Source: Peptococcaceae bacterium (GTDB lineage: Bacteria; Bacillota; Peptococcia; Peptococcales; Peptococcaceae). From it: DNA of 18,535 nucleotides. The notes under the pieces are model-generated. The model searched no databases and had not been told where the DNA came from. It saw only the letters and a list, made by a program, of their open reading frames with translations. Both the position numbers and the translations under genes were made by a program. Positions 1 to 7,463 of this stretch are shown piece by piece. The stretch covers positions 1-18,535 of the forward strand of contig JAFXJE010000018.1 of NCBI GenBank assembly GCA_017532485.1. The letters run 5' to 3'. How positions within the stretch are numbered: position 1 is the first letter of the stretch; every line of letters starts with the position of its first letter.

Positions 1-15
1 AAAAATCCCATCCTC

Positions 16-843
16 TTATTCTTTTACTATTAAATTATAAACTTCTCGTTTAGGTAAGCCTGCTTCTTTGGCAGCTTGCTTGATGGCATCTTTTTGCGAA
101 ATGCCTTCTTGGACTAATTGATTAACGCGTTCAACAGCCCAAGCAATATCTTTAGCTGCTTCGACAGAAGGCTCTTTACCTTCTAAAATCAGAACAAATT
201 CACCTCTGATTTCGTTTTCTTGGAAATGAGCCAACAGTTCTGCCGGTGTACCACGCAAAACTTCTTCAAATTTTTTGGTCAACTCTCGTGTTGCAGCCAT
301 CTGACGTTCTCCGAAAATTTCAGCCATCGTTTCGAGCGTATCTTCTAAGCGATGTGGAGATTCGTAAAAAATCATCGTGCGTGTTTCTTCTGCTAAATTT
401 TGAAAAAAAGTGCGTCGTTCTTTTTTTACACGTGGCACAAAACCTTCAAAAGAAAATCGTTGAGTCGGTAAACCAGATAAAACAAGACCTGTAATTGCAG
501 CTACAGCACCAGGGAGAACGGTAAAAGGAATATTCTCAGCTAAACATTGCTGGACTAAATCCCAACCTGGGTCGGAAATACCAGGCATACCAGCATCGGA
601 AACTAAGGCTACATTTTTGCCTTCGAGCAGAGCTGCGATAATTTTATCACCTTTAACTTGTTTATTATGTTCAAAATAACTTGTTACAGGTTTAGTGATT
701 GCAAAATGATTGAGTAACTGTAAAGTTTTTCTAGTATCTTCGCAAGCTACCAAATCGACAGTTTTTAAAGTATCCAGTACTCTGAGGGTAATATCCTGCA
801 GATTGCCGATAGGGGTAGCGCATACATATAATGTTCCTGGCAT
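16..843 (-). CDS. rsmI: 16S rRNA (cytidine-1402 2'-O)-methyltransferase RsmI
   Basis: RsmI uses S-adenosylmethionine to 2'-O-methylate C1402 in the decoding centre of 16S rRNA, in the cytoplasm. The 275-residue protein has the family's tetrapyrrole-methylase fold motifs in order: ATPIGNLQDIT at residues 9-19, CEDTR at 34-38, SDAGMPGISDPG at 82-93, YESPHR at 160-165 and RELTK at 186-190. Length is normal for the family and both ends are present. The ATG is preceded by AAGGAGA (851-857) at seven bases, and the upstream methyltransferase gene stops two bases before this start, so the two are likely translationally coupled. It is the last complete gene of the leftward operon. The 15 bases between its stop and the window edge show no gene or terminator. 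Assignment is firm from motifs and from the conserved position after yabB. Confidence 0.96.
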   Translation of the reverse strand: MPGTLYVCATPIGNLQDITLRVLDTLKTVDLVACEDTRKTLQLLNHFAITKPVTSYFEHNKQVKGDKIIAALLEGKNVALVSDAGMPGISDPGWDLVQQCLAENIPFTVLPGAVAAITGLVLSGLPTQRFSFEGFVPRVKKERRTFFQNLAEETRTMIFYESPHRLEDTLETMAEIFGERQMAATRELTKKFEEVLRGTPAELLAHFQENEIRGEFVLILEGKEPSVEAAKDIAWAVERVNQLVQEGISQKDAIKQAAKEAGLPKREVYNLIVKE

Positions 844-845
844 AA

Positions 846-1592
846 TTATTTCTCCTTCGTGTAATACTGCTGTACCTCAGGTGTATATTCTTGAAATTCA
901 TTATAAATAACTAATGGCGGCATGATAGTAAGTTGTGGTGCGCGACCTTTGACAGCTTCCAATAAACAGAGAGAAGCAGGGTCATCAATTTGAGCATGGA
1001 CAAAGCGCAAACGTACCGGTGCTAAATGATGCTGCTGACAAAGAGATAATAATTCTGGCAGACGTTGAGCACGGTGAACTAGAGCTAAGTGCCCGTCAGG
1101 TTTTAAACGTCTGGAACTTTGCTCAATAAGTTGGGCCAGAGTACAAGCCAGCTCGTGTTTAGCCAAAGCTATCTGCTGGTTAGGGCTGACTTTGCCCGAA
1201 CCTACTGGAAAAAACGGCGGGTTGCTGTAAATATAGTCATAAGCTTGTAAATTAGCAGCAGATAAAGTATTGATATCACCATGCTGAACATGAATTTGGT
1301 CAGCTACTCTATTGTATTCCATGGAACGATAAGCCATGTCGGCTAATTCCGGTTGGATTTCCAAAGCATCAATTTGTAAAGTAGGCTCCTGCGCCAATAA
1401 CAATAAAGGGATAACTCCACAGCCCGTACCAATATCAAGGACAGTGTGGTAAGGTTCAGGTGTCAAAAAATGAGCTAATAAAACAGCATCAATGGAAAAG
1501 CGAAAGCCCTGCTTTTTTTGCAGGACTTGGAAATTTTGACGACCTAAATCAGTAAAATCTTCATCAGGTAAGAGAAAACTATTTAGTGACAC
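846..1592 (-). CDS. yabB: YabB/TrmN6-type tRNA adenine-N6 methyltransferase
   Basis: This is a Rossmann-fold, SAM-dependent methyltransferase of 248 residues. The SAM-binding motif I DIGTGCG is at residues 53-59, and the catalytic NPPFF (the NPPY/F motif of N6-adenine methyltransferases) is at 124-128. The N-terminal FRFSIDAVLLAHF stretch is typical of the YabB/TrmN6 family. The E. coli homologue methylates N6 of A37 in tRNA1(Val); the Bacillus-type substrate is less certain, so the exact target is inferred. The start is GTG at 1590-1592, nine bases after an AGGAGG that lies inside the last codons of yabA. The reading frame overlaps yabA by 14 bases, which indicates tight translational coupling. 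Bacillus subtilis has a small GIY-YIG gene (yazA) between yabB and rsmI; it is absent here. Confidence 0.9.
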   Translation of the reverse strand: MSLNSFLLPDEDFTDLGRQNFQVLQKKQGFRFSIDAVLLAHFLTPEPYHTVLDIGTGCGVIPLLLLAQEPTLQIDALEIQPELADMAYRSMEYNRVADQIHVQHGDINTLSAANLQAYDYIYSNPPFFPVGSGKVSPNQQIALAKHELACTLAQLIEQSSRRLKPDGHLALVHRAQRLPELLSLCQQHHLAPVRLRFVHAQIDDPASLCLLEAVKGRAPQLTIMPPLVIYNEFQEYTPEVQQYYTKEK

Positions 1593-1866
1593 GACTCAAA
1601 ACCTCCTGACAGAAAATGCAGCCACCTTGATGTTCACGCCCGTAGTTAGCAGGGCAGATATGATAGCCTTCGTCGTAGAGTTTGGCGAGAGCTTCTTGAC
1701 CACCACCAAGACCTTTGGCAGTAGATAATTCTTCTGGAGACAACTGCTGCCGTAAGCGTTCATTTTCTTCTTCTAATTTTTGAACTTGTTCTGCCAACTG
1801 CTGAAATTCTGTGGCAAATTGCATTAAAGTTGTTTCTAACGCCAGAATTTGTTCGCTCAATTGCAT
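1579..1866 (-). CDS. yabA: DNA replication initiation control protein YabA
   Basis: YabA binds DnaA and the DnaN clamp and restrains replication initiation in Bacillota. The 95-residue protein has the expected two parts. Residues about 3-42 form a leucine- and glutamate-rich coiled coil, used for tetramerisation in the family. A C-terminal zinc-binding part has His69, Cys71, Cys83 and Cys86 within an LYDEGYHIC segment that is a family hallmark. A glycine-rich hinge (GLGGG, 52-56) joins them. The ATG at 1864-1866 follows a G-rich but imperfect ribosome binding site (GGTGGGG). It sits between ricT and yabB as in B. subtilis and overlaps yabB by 14 bases. The location beside holB links it to replication. 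Confidence 0.93.
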   Translation of the reverse strand: MQLSEQILALETTLMQFATEFQQLAEQVQKLEEENERLRQQLSPEELSTAKGLGGGQEALAKLYDEGYHICPANYGREHQGGCIFCQEVLSRVTK

Positions 1867-1895
1867 ATCATAACCCCACCCTTCTTTATAAAGTC

Positions 1896-2636
1896 TTAGT
1901 CTTCTAATTTGCGCAAATCAAACTGTTCGTCATCATCGTTCAACTGGTCTAACGCTTCTAAATGTTTAACTTTGCAGTTAGATTTTCTATTTTCTACATA
2001 CACATCATTTTCATATTTTAAACAACACAATAAACGACCACAAATACCAGAAATTTTTGATGGATTGAGAGATAAATTTTGCTCTTTTGCCATTTTTATA
2101 GATACCGGTGCGAAATCACCTAAAAAAGTGTGACAACATAAAGGGCGACCACAGAAACCTATACCACCCAACATTTTAGCCTCATCACGAACGCCGATTT
2201 GGCGCAATTCAATGCGAGTGCGGAAAATCGTAGCCAAATCTTTAACTAATTCACGGAAATCAACACGACCGTCAGCCGTAAAGAAGAAAATGATTTTGCT
2301 ATTGTCAAAGGTGTATTCAACATCAATCAATTTCATAGGCAGTTTATGCTGTTCGATTTTTTCTAAACAAATTTGAAAAGCTTCACGCTCCTGCATCTGA
2401 TTGGCAATGATTTTTTCATCATCATCAGGTGTAGCTACGCGAATAACTTTTTTCAAGGGTGAAACGACTTCGCTTTCATCTATATATTTTGGTGCAACTA
2501 CAACCGCACCGTATTCGATGCCACGAGCAGTTTCGACGATAACATGATTATCAGTAGTAATTTCTAAATCGCCTGGATCAAAATAATATATTTTCCCGGC
2601 TTCTTTGAAACGAACACCGATTACAAGAATGGACAT
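1896..2636 (-). CDS. ricT: RicT (PSP1 domain protein, YaaT)
   Basis: RicT is a subunit of the RicA-RicF-RicT complex, which in B. subtilis carries iron-sulfur clusters and works with RNase Y in mRNA processing; it also affects sporulation and competence. The 246-residue product contains the PSP1 C-terminal domain. Six cysteines sit in two similar motifs, CGRPLCC (Cys162, 167, 168) and CGRLLCC (Cys199, 204, 205), matching the cluster ligands expected for the family. The C-terminus is acidic (DDDEQFD). The ATG is preceded by AAGGAGG at a good distance, and only one base separates it from the holB stop. The partners RicA and RicF are not in the window. The cluster-binding role is family knowledge, supported here by conservation of all six cysteines. 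Confidence 0.93.
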   Translation of the reverse strand: MSILVIGVRFKEAGKIYYFDPGDLEITTDNHVIVETARGIEYGAVVVAPKYIDESEVVSPLKKVIRVATPDDDEKIIANQMQEREAFQICLEKIEQHKLPMKLIDVEYTFDNSKIIFFFTADGRVDFRELVKDLATIFRTRIELRQIGVRDEAKMLGGIGFCGRPLCCHTFLGDFAPVSIKMAKEQNLSLNPSKISGICGRLLCCLKYENDVYVENRKSNCKVKHLEALDQLNDDDEQFDLRKLED

Positions 2637-2637
2637 A

Positions 2638-3630
2638 TTAAACCTCCTTGAGTATGGTTTGTATCTTAAGCAACAAAACGCTTAAAGTCAAACGAGGCGT
2701 AGCGTTGCTTTCTAATTGTCTAATAGCAGTTTGGCAAGCTTCGAGAATTTGTAATGCTTGTGCCGGAGTGAGTTTTACTTGCTGTAAAGCAGCTAAATAA
2801 TCTTGATTAATCAACAAATTTTGTTTTTTTGCAGTAGCCAGCAATAATGTATCATGATACCAAAGTTGGCTTAATTCAAGAAGTACGGCAACCATCTTTC
2901 TATTTTTATCCCATTGCTCACACCAAAGTAAGATATCTGCTGGTGAAAGCTCCCTTAGGCGTCCTAACAAATCGTAAAAATCTGTTCGGGCTTGGGTAAA
3001 ATCTTCATTGTTGAGAATTTCCTCTGCCGTATAAAGTGAACCTTTGGCTAAAGCTGTGACTAAGCCAATTCGCGATTGCTTTTCCGGGTATTTGGCCTGC
3101 AAAACTTGACGAATAATTTCCGGTGCCAAAGGATGAAATTGCAGCTGCTGACAACGTGAAATAATCGTAATTGGCAGCATAGCACTTTGTGAGGTAATTA
3201 GGAAAAAAACAGTGTTAGCAGGTGGTTCCTCCAAGGTTTTGAGCAAACAATTCGCTGCCTGTTCCGTCATAGTATGTGCTTGGTCAATAATAACTACTTG
3301 ATAACCACCGGCATAACTACGTAAAGACAGCTTATTCAGTAAAGAACGAATTTGCTCAATTTTGATAGTTGTACCATCAGGTTCTACCAAAAATAAATCG
3401 GGATAATTGCCACTTGCCGCTTGGAGGCAAGAAGGACAAGTTCCACAACTGTTTAATTGTTCATCCGGTTGTTCACAGTTAAGATATTGAGCCAAAGCTA
3501 AAGCTGTTTTCTTTTTGCCGACACCCTCAGGACCATTAAACAAATAAGCGTGAGCTACTTGGTGATGGCTGATGGCTTGGCAAAGAATGTGCAGGGCTTG
3601 TTCTTGCCCTAAAATATCGGTAAATTGCAT
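2638..3630 (-). CDS. holB: DNA polymerase III subunit delta' (clamp loader)
   Basis: The delta' subunit is the stator of the clamp loader that places the DnaN sliding clamp on DNA. The 330-residue protein shows the AAA+ layout: a P-loop-like GPEGVGKK at residues 33-40, a four-cysteine zinc module (Cys52, 62, 65, 68), a Walker-B-like IIDQAH at 114-119, LLKTLEEPP at 129-137 and the SRC motif at 158-160. The residue after the P-loop lysine is Lys instead of Ser/Thr, which fits a delta' that does not hydrolyse ATP. SRC and the zinc module separate it from an unrelated AAA+ protein; DnaX would be longer with an intact P-loop. The ATG has AGGAG eight bases upstream, overlapped by a 14-bp palindrome. 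A probable promoter lies in the gap after tmk. Confidence 0.93.
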   Translation of the reverse strand: MQFTDILGQEQALHILCQAISHHQVAHAYLFNGPEGVGKKKTALALAQYLNCEQPDEQLNSCGTCPSCLQAASGNYPDLFLVEPDGTTIKIEQIRSLLNKLSLRSYAGGYQVVIIDQAHTMTEQAANCLLKTLEEPPANTVFFLITSQSAMLPITIISRCQQLQFHPLAPEIIRQVLQAKYPEKQSRIGLVTALAKGSLYTAEEILNNEDFTQARTDFYDLLGRLRELSPADILLWCEQWDKNRKMVAVLLELSQLWYHDTLLLATAKKQNLLINQDYLAALQQVKLTPAQALQILEACQTAIRQLESNATPRLTLSVLLLKIQTILKEV

Positions 3631-3638
3631 AATAATCT

Positions 3639-3652
3639 CCTATTTAAATAGG
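3639..3652. repeat. 14-bp perfect palindrome overlapping the holB ribosome binding site
   Basis: CCTATTTAAATAGG reads identically on both strands. On the minus strand its last bases (AGG) form the start of the AGGAG ribosome binding site of holB. It would lie roughly 10-23 bases into the transcript from the predicted promoter at 3669-3697. It could be an operator or a weak hairpin (five base pairs, four-base loop) that partly covers the ribosome binding site. Being AT-rich and short, it could also be chance. Confidence 0.35.
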
Positions 3653-3668
3653 TACAACTAACTTTTTC

Positions 3669-3697
3669 ATTTTAACTGAAATAAAAAGATAAATCAA
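3669..3697 (-). promoter_or_regulatory. Probable sigma-A promoter for holB-ricT-yabA-yabB-rsmI
   Basis: On the minus strand TTGATT (3697-3692), a 17-base spacer and TAAAAT (3674-3669) form a near-consensus promoter. The -35 box overlaps the tmk stop codon. It lies in the widest gap of the block, about 40 bases ahead of the holB start. It would allow holB and the genes after it to be transcribed separately from the decarboxylase and tmk. Assignment rests on sequence match only. Confidence 0.45.
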
Positions 3698-4374
3698 GTT
3701 AGATAAGTAGAGATATATTTGGTAATTTCCTGATGAATATCTTCAATGGTACGGATTTGACCGTTACATACGCAGGAAATGATTTGCCATTTTTGCTGTT
3801 TGGCAATATCCAAAGCATGATAATAAGCCTCTAGCAAATATTGTTGATTGTTTTCATGAATATCCTGTGTTAAATCTTGTTTTAGTTCGTTACGCGCTTG
3901 CCGAAGTTTCAAACTATATTCAGGTGGCATATCTAAAAAGAAGACACAAGTAGGCTCAGGTAATTCCATCAAGCGATATTCCAAATCAGTCAACCAATTT
4001 AAGTAACTCTCTTTTTCTTCCTGATTATTAATTTTGCTGCCCTGATGAATCATATTGGAAGTTGTATAACGGTCTGCCAAGATGATTTCTCCTTGCAAGT
4101 AAGCTTCTTGCCAATTTTTACGAAAAGATGCAAAACGGTCAACAGCAAAAAATAAGGAAGTAGTAAAAGCATTAACTGCGTCAGGCTCGCTGCCAAATTC
4201 GCCGTTTAAATACATTTTTACCAAACTGGAAGAAGGACTGCTATAATCAGGGAAAGTAACTTTGCGTACAGGATATTGCTTTGCTACAAGATACTGATAT
4301 AATTTTTCAGTTTGGGTAGCCTTGCCACTGCCGTCTACCCCTTCAATGACGAATAAATGACCTTTATGTTCCAT
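3694..4374 (-). CDS. tmk: Thymidylate kinase (variant form)
   Basis: This enzyme phosphorylates dTMP to dTDP with ATP, feeding DNA synthesis. The 226-residue protein has the P-loop EGVDGSGKATQ at residues 11-21, FAVDR at 76-80 and ADRYTTSN at 100-107, which follow the thymidylate kinase pattern. Two points differ from the textbook bacterial enzyme: Ala follows the P-loop lysine, and the usual REPGGT substrate loop is replaced by FPDYSSPSS (41-49), closer to the FP-type loop of eukaryotic enzymes. I recall this as a recognised subgroup in anaerobic Bacillota, not a degenerate gene. The ATG follows AAAGGAG located in the last codons of the decarboxylase gene, five bases upstream, so the two are co-translated. 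Its place before holB matches the B. subtilis tmk. Confidence 0.88.
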   Translation of the reverse strand: MEHKGHLFVIEGVDGSGKATQTEKLYQYLVAKQYPVRKVTFPDYSSPSSSLVKMYLNGEFGSEPDAVNAFTTSLFFAVDRFASFRKNWQEAYLQGEIILADRYTTSNMIHQGSKINNQEEKESYLNWLTDLEYRLMELPEPTCVFFLDMPPEYSLKLRQARNELKQDLTQDIHENNQQYLLEAYYHALDIAKQQKWQIISCVCNGQIRTIEDIHQEITKYISTYLT

Positions 4375-4379
4375 GCGAG

Positions 4380-5783
4380 TTAGACTCCTTTTACTAAAAC
4401 TAATAATTTTTCGTTTAAATCGCCGCCAGCATTAACCCAAGCAGTTAGTAGTTCAGGCTCAATCAGTTCTCCTGGAACGAGCATCGGAATACCAGGGGGA
4501 TAACGCAAAATAAATTGTCCGGCAACGCGCCCCGCCGCCTCTTGCCAAAGAATAGTCTTCTTGGCTGCATAAAAAGCTTTTGAGAGGGGTACTACTTCTT
4601 TCGGTAAACTTGCAGTATAGAAATTTGGAAGATAAGCTACCGGCTCAAGATTTGCAATTTGCTGGTCGATAACAGTTAAAGCCTGCAATAATTGCTCAAC
4701 GTAATCATTGGTTAAATTTAGTGGCAGCATAATTAAACAGCCATTGTTATCATGCATTTCGGGATAAATAGCAAATTGCTCACGTAGTTGTTTTTCTAGT
4801 TCAGCACCATTTAAAACCTGAGAATAAAGATAAAGCTTAAATGGGTCTTGCTGCCAGTCAGGTTGCCATAATAAATAGATGTTTTCCAAAGATTGATAAA
4901 TCTGCTGATGCAGATAAATAATGTTATAGAGGCTGGTTTCTATTGTTGATTCACCATTTTCCATCATTTCGATACCACCAACCTCTAAAGAAGCCATCAA
5001 AAGATAAGATGGTGAGGTTGTCTGCAGCAAGCTGAGGTAAGGGGCAAGATTAGGACCTTGATAATTTTTGCTGACGTGCAGCACGCTGCCTTGGGTGAGA
5101 ACAGGTAAAGTTTTATGCCAGCTTTGGACCACTAAATCACCACCTAATTCCAATGCAGAAGGAGGCAGATTGTGGTTGAAGTGTAAGTGTGAACCGTGAG
5201 CCTCATCGACAATGATTGTCAATTGATGCTCTTTGGCTAAGGTAAAGCAGGCTTTATTTTGCCAAGTAAGACCTTGATAAGTAGGATGTACCATGATTAA
5301 GCGTTTACATTGAGGATAACGCTGAATATATTCGTCTAAAACAACAGGGTCCAAGCCCAAAGGTAAACTCGTCTCATCATCGATGCTGACCGGTAGATAA
5401 ATAGGTTTGGCTTGTGCCAAAATCAGACTATGATAAATAGAACGATGCACATGGCGTGGCACAAATACTTCCTGCTGATAACAAGAAGCCATAATCGCAG
5501 CTTGTAAACCAGCCGTGGTGCCGTTGACCAAATAATAAGAATGAGCAGCTCCAAAAAAATCTGCTACTTGCTGTTGGCTTTGTGCTAGACAACCTTCGGA
5601 AAAATGCAGATTGTCTAAGTTAGGCAATTCGGTGAAGTCATAAGCAGCAAATTGTTCACCCCACAGCTCTTTTAACTGGGTAGGTAAAAACAAACCATTC
5701 TTGTGTCCAGGCGTATGTGCAGAAAGTGGCTGCTGTTCAGCAATTTTCTGCATTTCATTAAGCAGATAAGGTTGCAGTGCCAT
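4380..5783 (-). CDS. Orn/Lys/Arg decarboxylase family PLP enzyme (YaaO-like)
   Basis: This is a short-form, fold-type I, pyridoxal-phosphate enzyme of the Orn/Lys/Arg decarboxylase family, about 467 residues. With numbering from the chosen start, TPGHK is at 24-28, NGTTAG at 87-92, DEAHG at 193-197, and the PLP lysine is Lys224 in SWHKT. A PPGIP segment near the C-terminus is also typical. It lacks the N-terminal response-regulator-like wing of the long inducible decarboxylases. Substrate (arginine, lysine or ornithine) cannot be read from sequence; a polyamine role is inference. A first ATG at 5790-5792 lies only one base from AAAAGGA, so the second ATG at 5781-5783, nine codon bases further on, is the better start. 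The gene leads the leftward operon, as yaaO precedes tmk in B. subtilis. Confidence 0.87.
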   Translation of the reverse strand: MALQPYLLNEMQKIAEQQPLSAHTPGHKNGLFLPTQLKELWGEQFAAYDFTELPNLDNLHFSEGCLAQSQQQVADFFGAAHSYYLVNGTTAGLQAAIMASCYQQEVFVPRHVHRSIYHSLILAQAKPIYLPVSIDDETSLPLGLDPVVLDEYIQRYPQCKRLIMVHPTYQGLTWQNKACFTLAKEHQLTIIVDEAHGSHLHFNHNLPPSALELGGDLVVQSWHKTLPVLTQGSVLHVSKNYQGPNLAPYLSLLQTTSPSYLLMASLEVGGIEMMENGESTIETSLYNIIYLHQQIYQSLENIYLLWQPDWQQDPFKLYLYSQVLNGAELEKQLREQFAIYPEMHDNNGCLIMLPLNLTNDYVEQLLQALTVIDQQIANLEPVAYLPNFYTASLPKEVVPLSKAFYAAKKTILWQEAAGRVAGQFILRYPPGIPMLVPGELIEPELLTAWVNAGGDLNEKLLVLVKGV

Positions 5784-5817
5784 CGTGTTCATTCCTTTTC
5801 TAAAAGCTTTTTTATAA

Positions 5818-5826
5818 ATTTTAGCA
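5818..5826 (-). promoter_or_regulatory. Extended -10 element for the leftward decarboxylase-tmk operon
   Basis: On the minus strand the element reads TGCTAAAAT, an extended -10 (TGn plus TAAAAT), about 35 bases upstream of the decarboxylase start. No good -35 box is seen, which is common for extended -10 promoters. It faces away from a matching TGCTATAAT on the plus strand. Confidence 0.4.
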
Positions 5827-5850
5827 TATTCGTTATAAATGTGCTATAAT
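5821..5850 (+). promoter_or_regulatory. Promoter for the tsaC-ywlE operon
   Basis: The plus strand has a perfect TATAAT at 5845-5850 preceded by TGC, an extended -10, with a weak TTAGCA at 5821-5826 (18-base spacer). The tsaC start is 28 bases downstream of the -10 and has a strong GAGGGAGGT ribosome binding site at 5866-5874. The weak -35 overlaps the leftward promoter's -10. Confidence 0.6.
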
Positions 5851-5878
5851 AAATAAAATTATGTAGAGGGAGGTCATC

Positions 5879-6910
5879 ATGGATACCAAAATATTAGATG
5901 GAACACAAGCTGCAGCAGTTAATGAAGCAGCGGAATTATTAAAAATGGGGCAGTTGGTGGCTTTCCCAACGGAAACTGTATATGGTCTTGGTGCTTATGC
6001 TTTAAATAAAGAGGCAGTTCGAGGGATATATCAAGCTAAAGGCAGACCAAGTGACAATCCTTTGATTGTACATATCTGCCAAAAAGAACAATTGACAGAT
6101 TTAATTAGTGAGCTGCCGCCTTTAGCAGAAACTTTAATGGAAAAATTTTGGCCAGGTCCTCTGACTTTAATTTTCCCAAAAGGAGAACAGGTGCCGGCGG
6201 AAATTACTGGGGGCTTGGATACTGTAGCTGTACGGATGCCTAATCATCCGGTTGCTTTAGCACTTTTAGAGGCGTGTGCTTTGCCGATAGCAGCACCTAG
6301 TGCTAATCGTTCTGGCAAACCAAGTCCAACGCTTGCTGCTCATGTACTGCATGACCTAAACGGGAGAATAGCTGCTGTAGTAGATGGTGGAGCTGCCGAG
6401 GTTGGCTTGGAGTCTACAGTTTTAGACATTACGCAGACAGTACCAGTTATTCTGCGTCCAGGTGGTATTACGAAGGAACAGTTGGAAGAAGTAGTTGGGC
6501 AAGTTGAGCTGGCTACACCACATGGAGATAAAAAAGAAACTCCACGTGCGCCAGGGATGAAATATACGCATTATGCACCGGAAGCACCGGTTATTATTTG
6601 TCAAGCTCAAGATTTGGAAAAAGAATTACAAGAAAAAATAAACAGCTTTACAGGAAAATTGGGATTAATGCTTTCCAATGAAACCTTGGCTAAGCTAAAA
6701 ATACCTAAGACAGCAACAGTTGTAGATTTGGGCTCGCAAAATAATTTAGCTAACATTGCAGCCAATCTTTTTGCAGCTTTACGTACTTTAGATGAAGCAG
6801 AAGTAGAAATAATTTATACAGAGGCCTTTCCTCATACACAAATAGGTAGTGCTGTTATGAACCGATTGAGTAAGGCTGCTGGAGTAGAAGAAAAGGAAGT
6901 GATAAAGTGA
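5879..6910 (+). CDS. tsaC: L-threonylcarbamoyladenylate synthase (TsaC/Sua5/YwlC)
   Basis: The enzyme makes threonylcarbamoyl-AMP from threonine, bicarbonate and ATP, the first step of the t6A modification at position 37 of ANN-decoding tRNAs. The 343-residue protein is the long Sua5 form. An N-terminal YrdC domain (about 1-215) has FPTETVYGLG at 29-38, KGRPSDNPL at 54-62 and PSANRSGKPSPT at 140-151. The conserved linker APGMKYTHYAPEAPV runs from 224 to 238, and a C-terminal Sua5 domain follows. The Lys54-Arg56 and Ser141-Asn143 set used for nucleotide binding is intact. The ATG has GAGGGAGGT four bases upstream. Its TGA overlaps the GTG start of the next gene. The partners TsaB, TsaD and TsaE are not in the window. 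B. subtilis ywlC occupies the same place. Confidence 0.95.
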   Translation: MDTKILDGTQAAAVNEAAELLKMGQLVAFPTETVYGLGAYALNKEAVRGIYQAKGRPSDNPLIVHICQKEQLTDLISELPPLAETLMEKFWPGPLTLIFPKGEQVPAEITGGLDTVAVRMPNHPVALALLEACALPIAAPSANRSGKPSPTLAAHVLHDLNGRIAAVVDGGAAEVGLESTVLDITQTVPVILRPGGITKEQLEEVVGQVELATPHGDKKETPRAPGMKYTHYAPEAPVIICQAQDLEKELQEKINSFTGKLGLMLSNETLAKLKIPKTATVVDLGSQNNLANIAANLFAALRTLDEAEVEIIYTEAFPHTQIGSAVMNRLSKAAGVEEKEVIK

Positions 6911-7392
6911 AGATTTTATTTGTATGCACTGCTAATACTTGCCGCAGTGCGATGGCAGAAGCTTTAGGTAAAAGAATGGTGGAGTTGAATAAAGAGGTGT
7001 ACGGTGATTTTCAAGTTGCCTCTGCAGGCAGTTATTGTGAAACAAATTCACCTGCTGATGCAATGGCAGTGACCGTAGCAAGAGAAAGGGGCTGTGATTT
7101 ATCCCAATTTCGAGCTCGCCAAGTGACAAAGGAAATGGTACAGGAAGCAGATTATATCTTTGCTATGGGTAATAGTCACAAATTATATCTTTATGTTATT
7201 GCTCCGGAAGCTCAGAAAAAAATATATTTGCTCAGTGAATATGAAACTGAAGCAAACTGGGAGCGTTATCCCGATATAGAAGATCCGACAGGTGGCAATA
7301 AAGAAGCTTATGAAAAATGTTTTGACCGCTTAGAAGAGGCTTTGACGGTGATTTTTGCGAAGATAAGAAAAATTAATGGGGCATTACATTAA
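6907..7392 (+). CDS. ywlE: Low-molecular-weight phosphatase, likely protein-arginine phosphatase YwlE
   Basis: This 161-residue protein is in the low-molecular-weight tyrosine phosphatase family. The P-loop is CTANTCR at residues 7-13, with nucleophile Cys7 and Arg13; the general acid is likely Asp126 in the DIEDP segment. Position 11 is Thr, as in B. subtilis YwlE, where that threonine selects phosphoarginine; ordinary tyrosine phosphatases carry a bulkier residue there. I therefore infer removal of phosphate from arginines placed by a McsB-type kinase, which is not in this window. The start is GTG, overlapping the tsaC stop (GTGA), with AAGGA about nine bases upstream. The context ywlC-ywlE-rpiB-ywlG matches B. 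subtilis. A plain tyrosine phosphatase cannot be excluded. Confidence 0.88.
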   Translation: MKILFVCTANTCRSAMAEALGKRMVELNKEVYGDFQVASAGSYCETNSPADAMAVTVARERGCDLSQFRARQVTKEMVQEADYIFAMGNSHKLYLYVIAPEAQKKIYLLSEYETEANWERYPDIEDPTGGNKEAYEKCFDRLEEALTVIFAKIRKINGALH

Positions 7393-7417
7393 AATATCTT
7401 AATATTAAAGATTTTTG

Positions 7418-7426
7418 TGGTAAAAT
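7418..7426 (+). promoter_or_regulatory. Possible extended -10 promoter before rpiB
   Basis: TGGTAAAAT in the 71-base gap after ywlE is an extended -10 without a clear -35 box. It lies 37 bases before the rpiB start. It may give rpiB-ywlG-glyA a secondary promoter; the match is modest. Confidence 0.3.
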
Positions 7427-7463
7427 GAACGAAATATAAAAAACAGGCAGGGGGATGTGTTAC

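Noticed and set aside
1..15. Possible start of a further leftward gene after rsmI (an ATG behind AAGAGG on the minus strand)
   Set aside because: Only a few bases remain in the window and the ATG touches the supposed ribosome binding site, so no gene can be supported.
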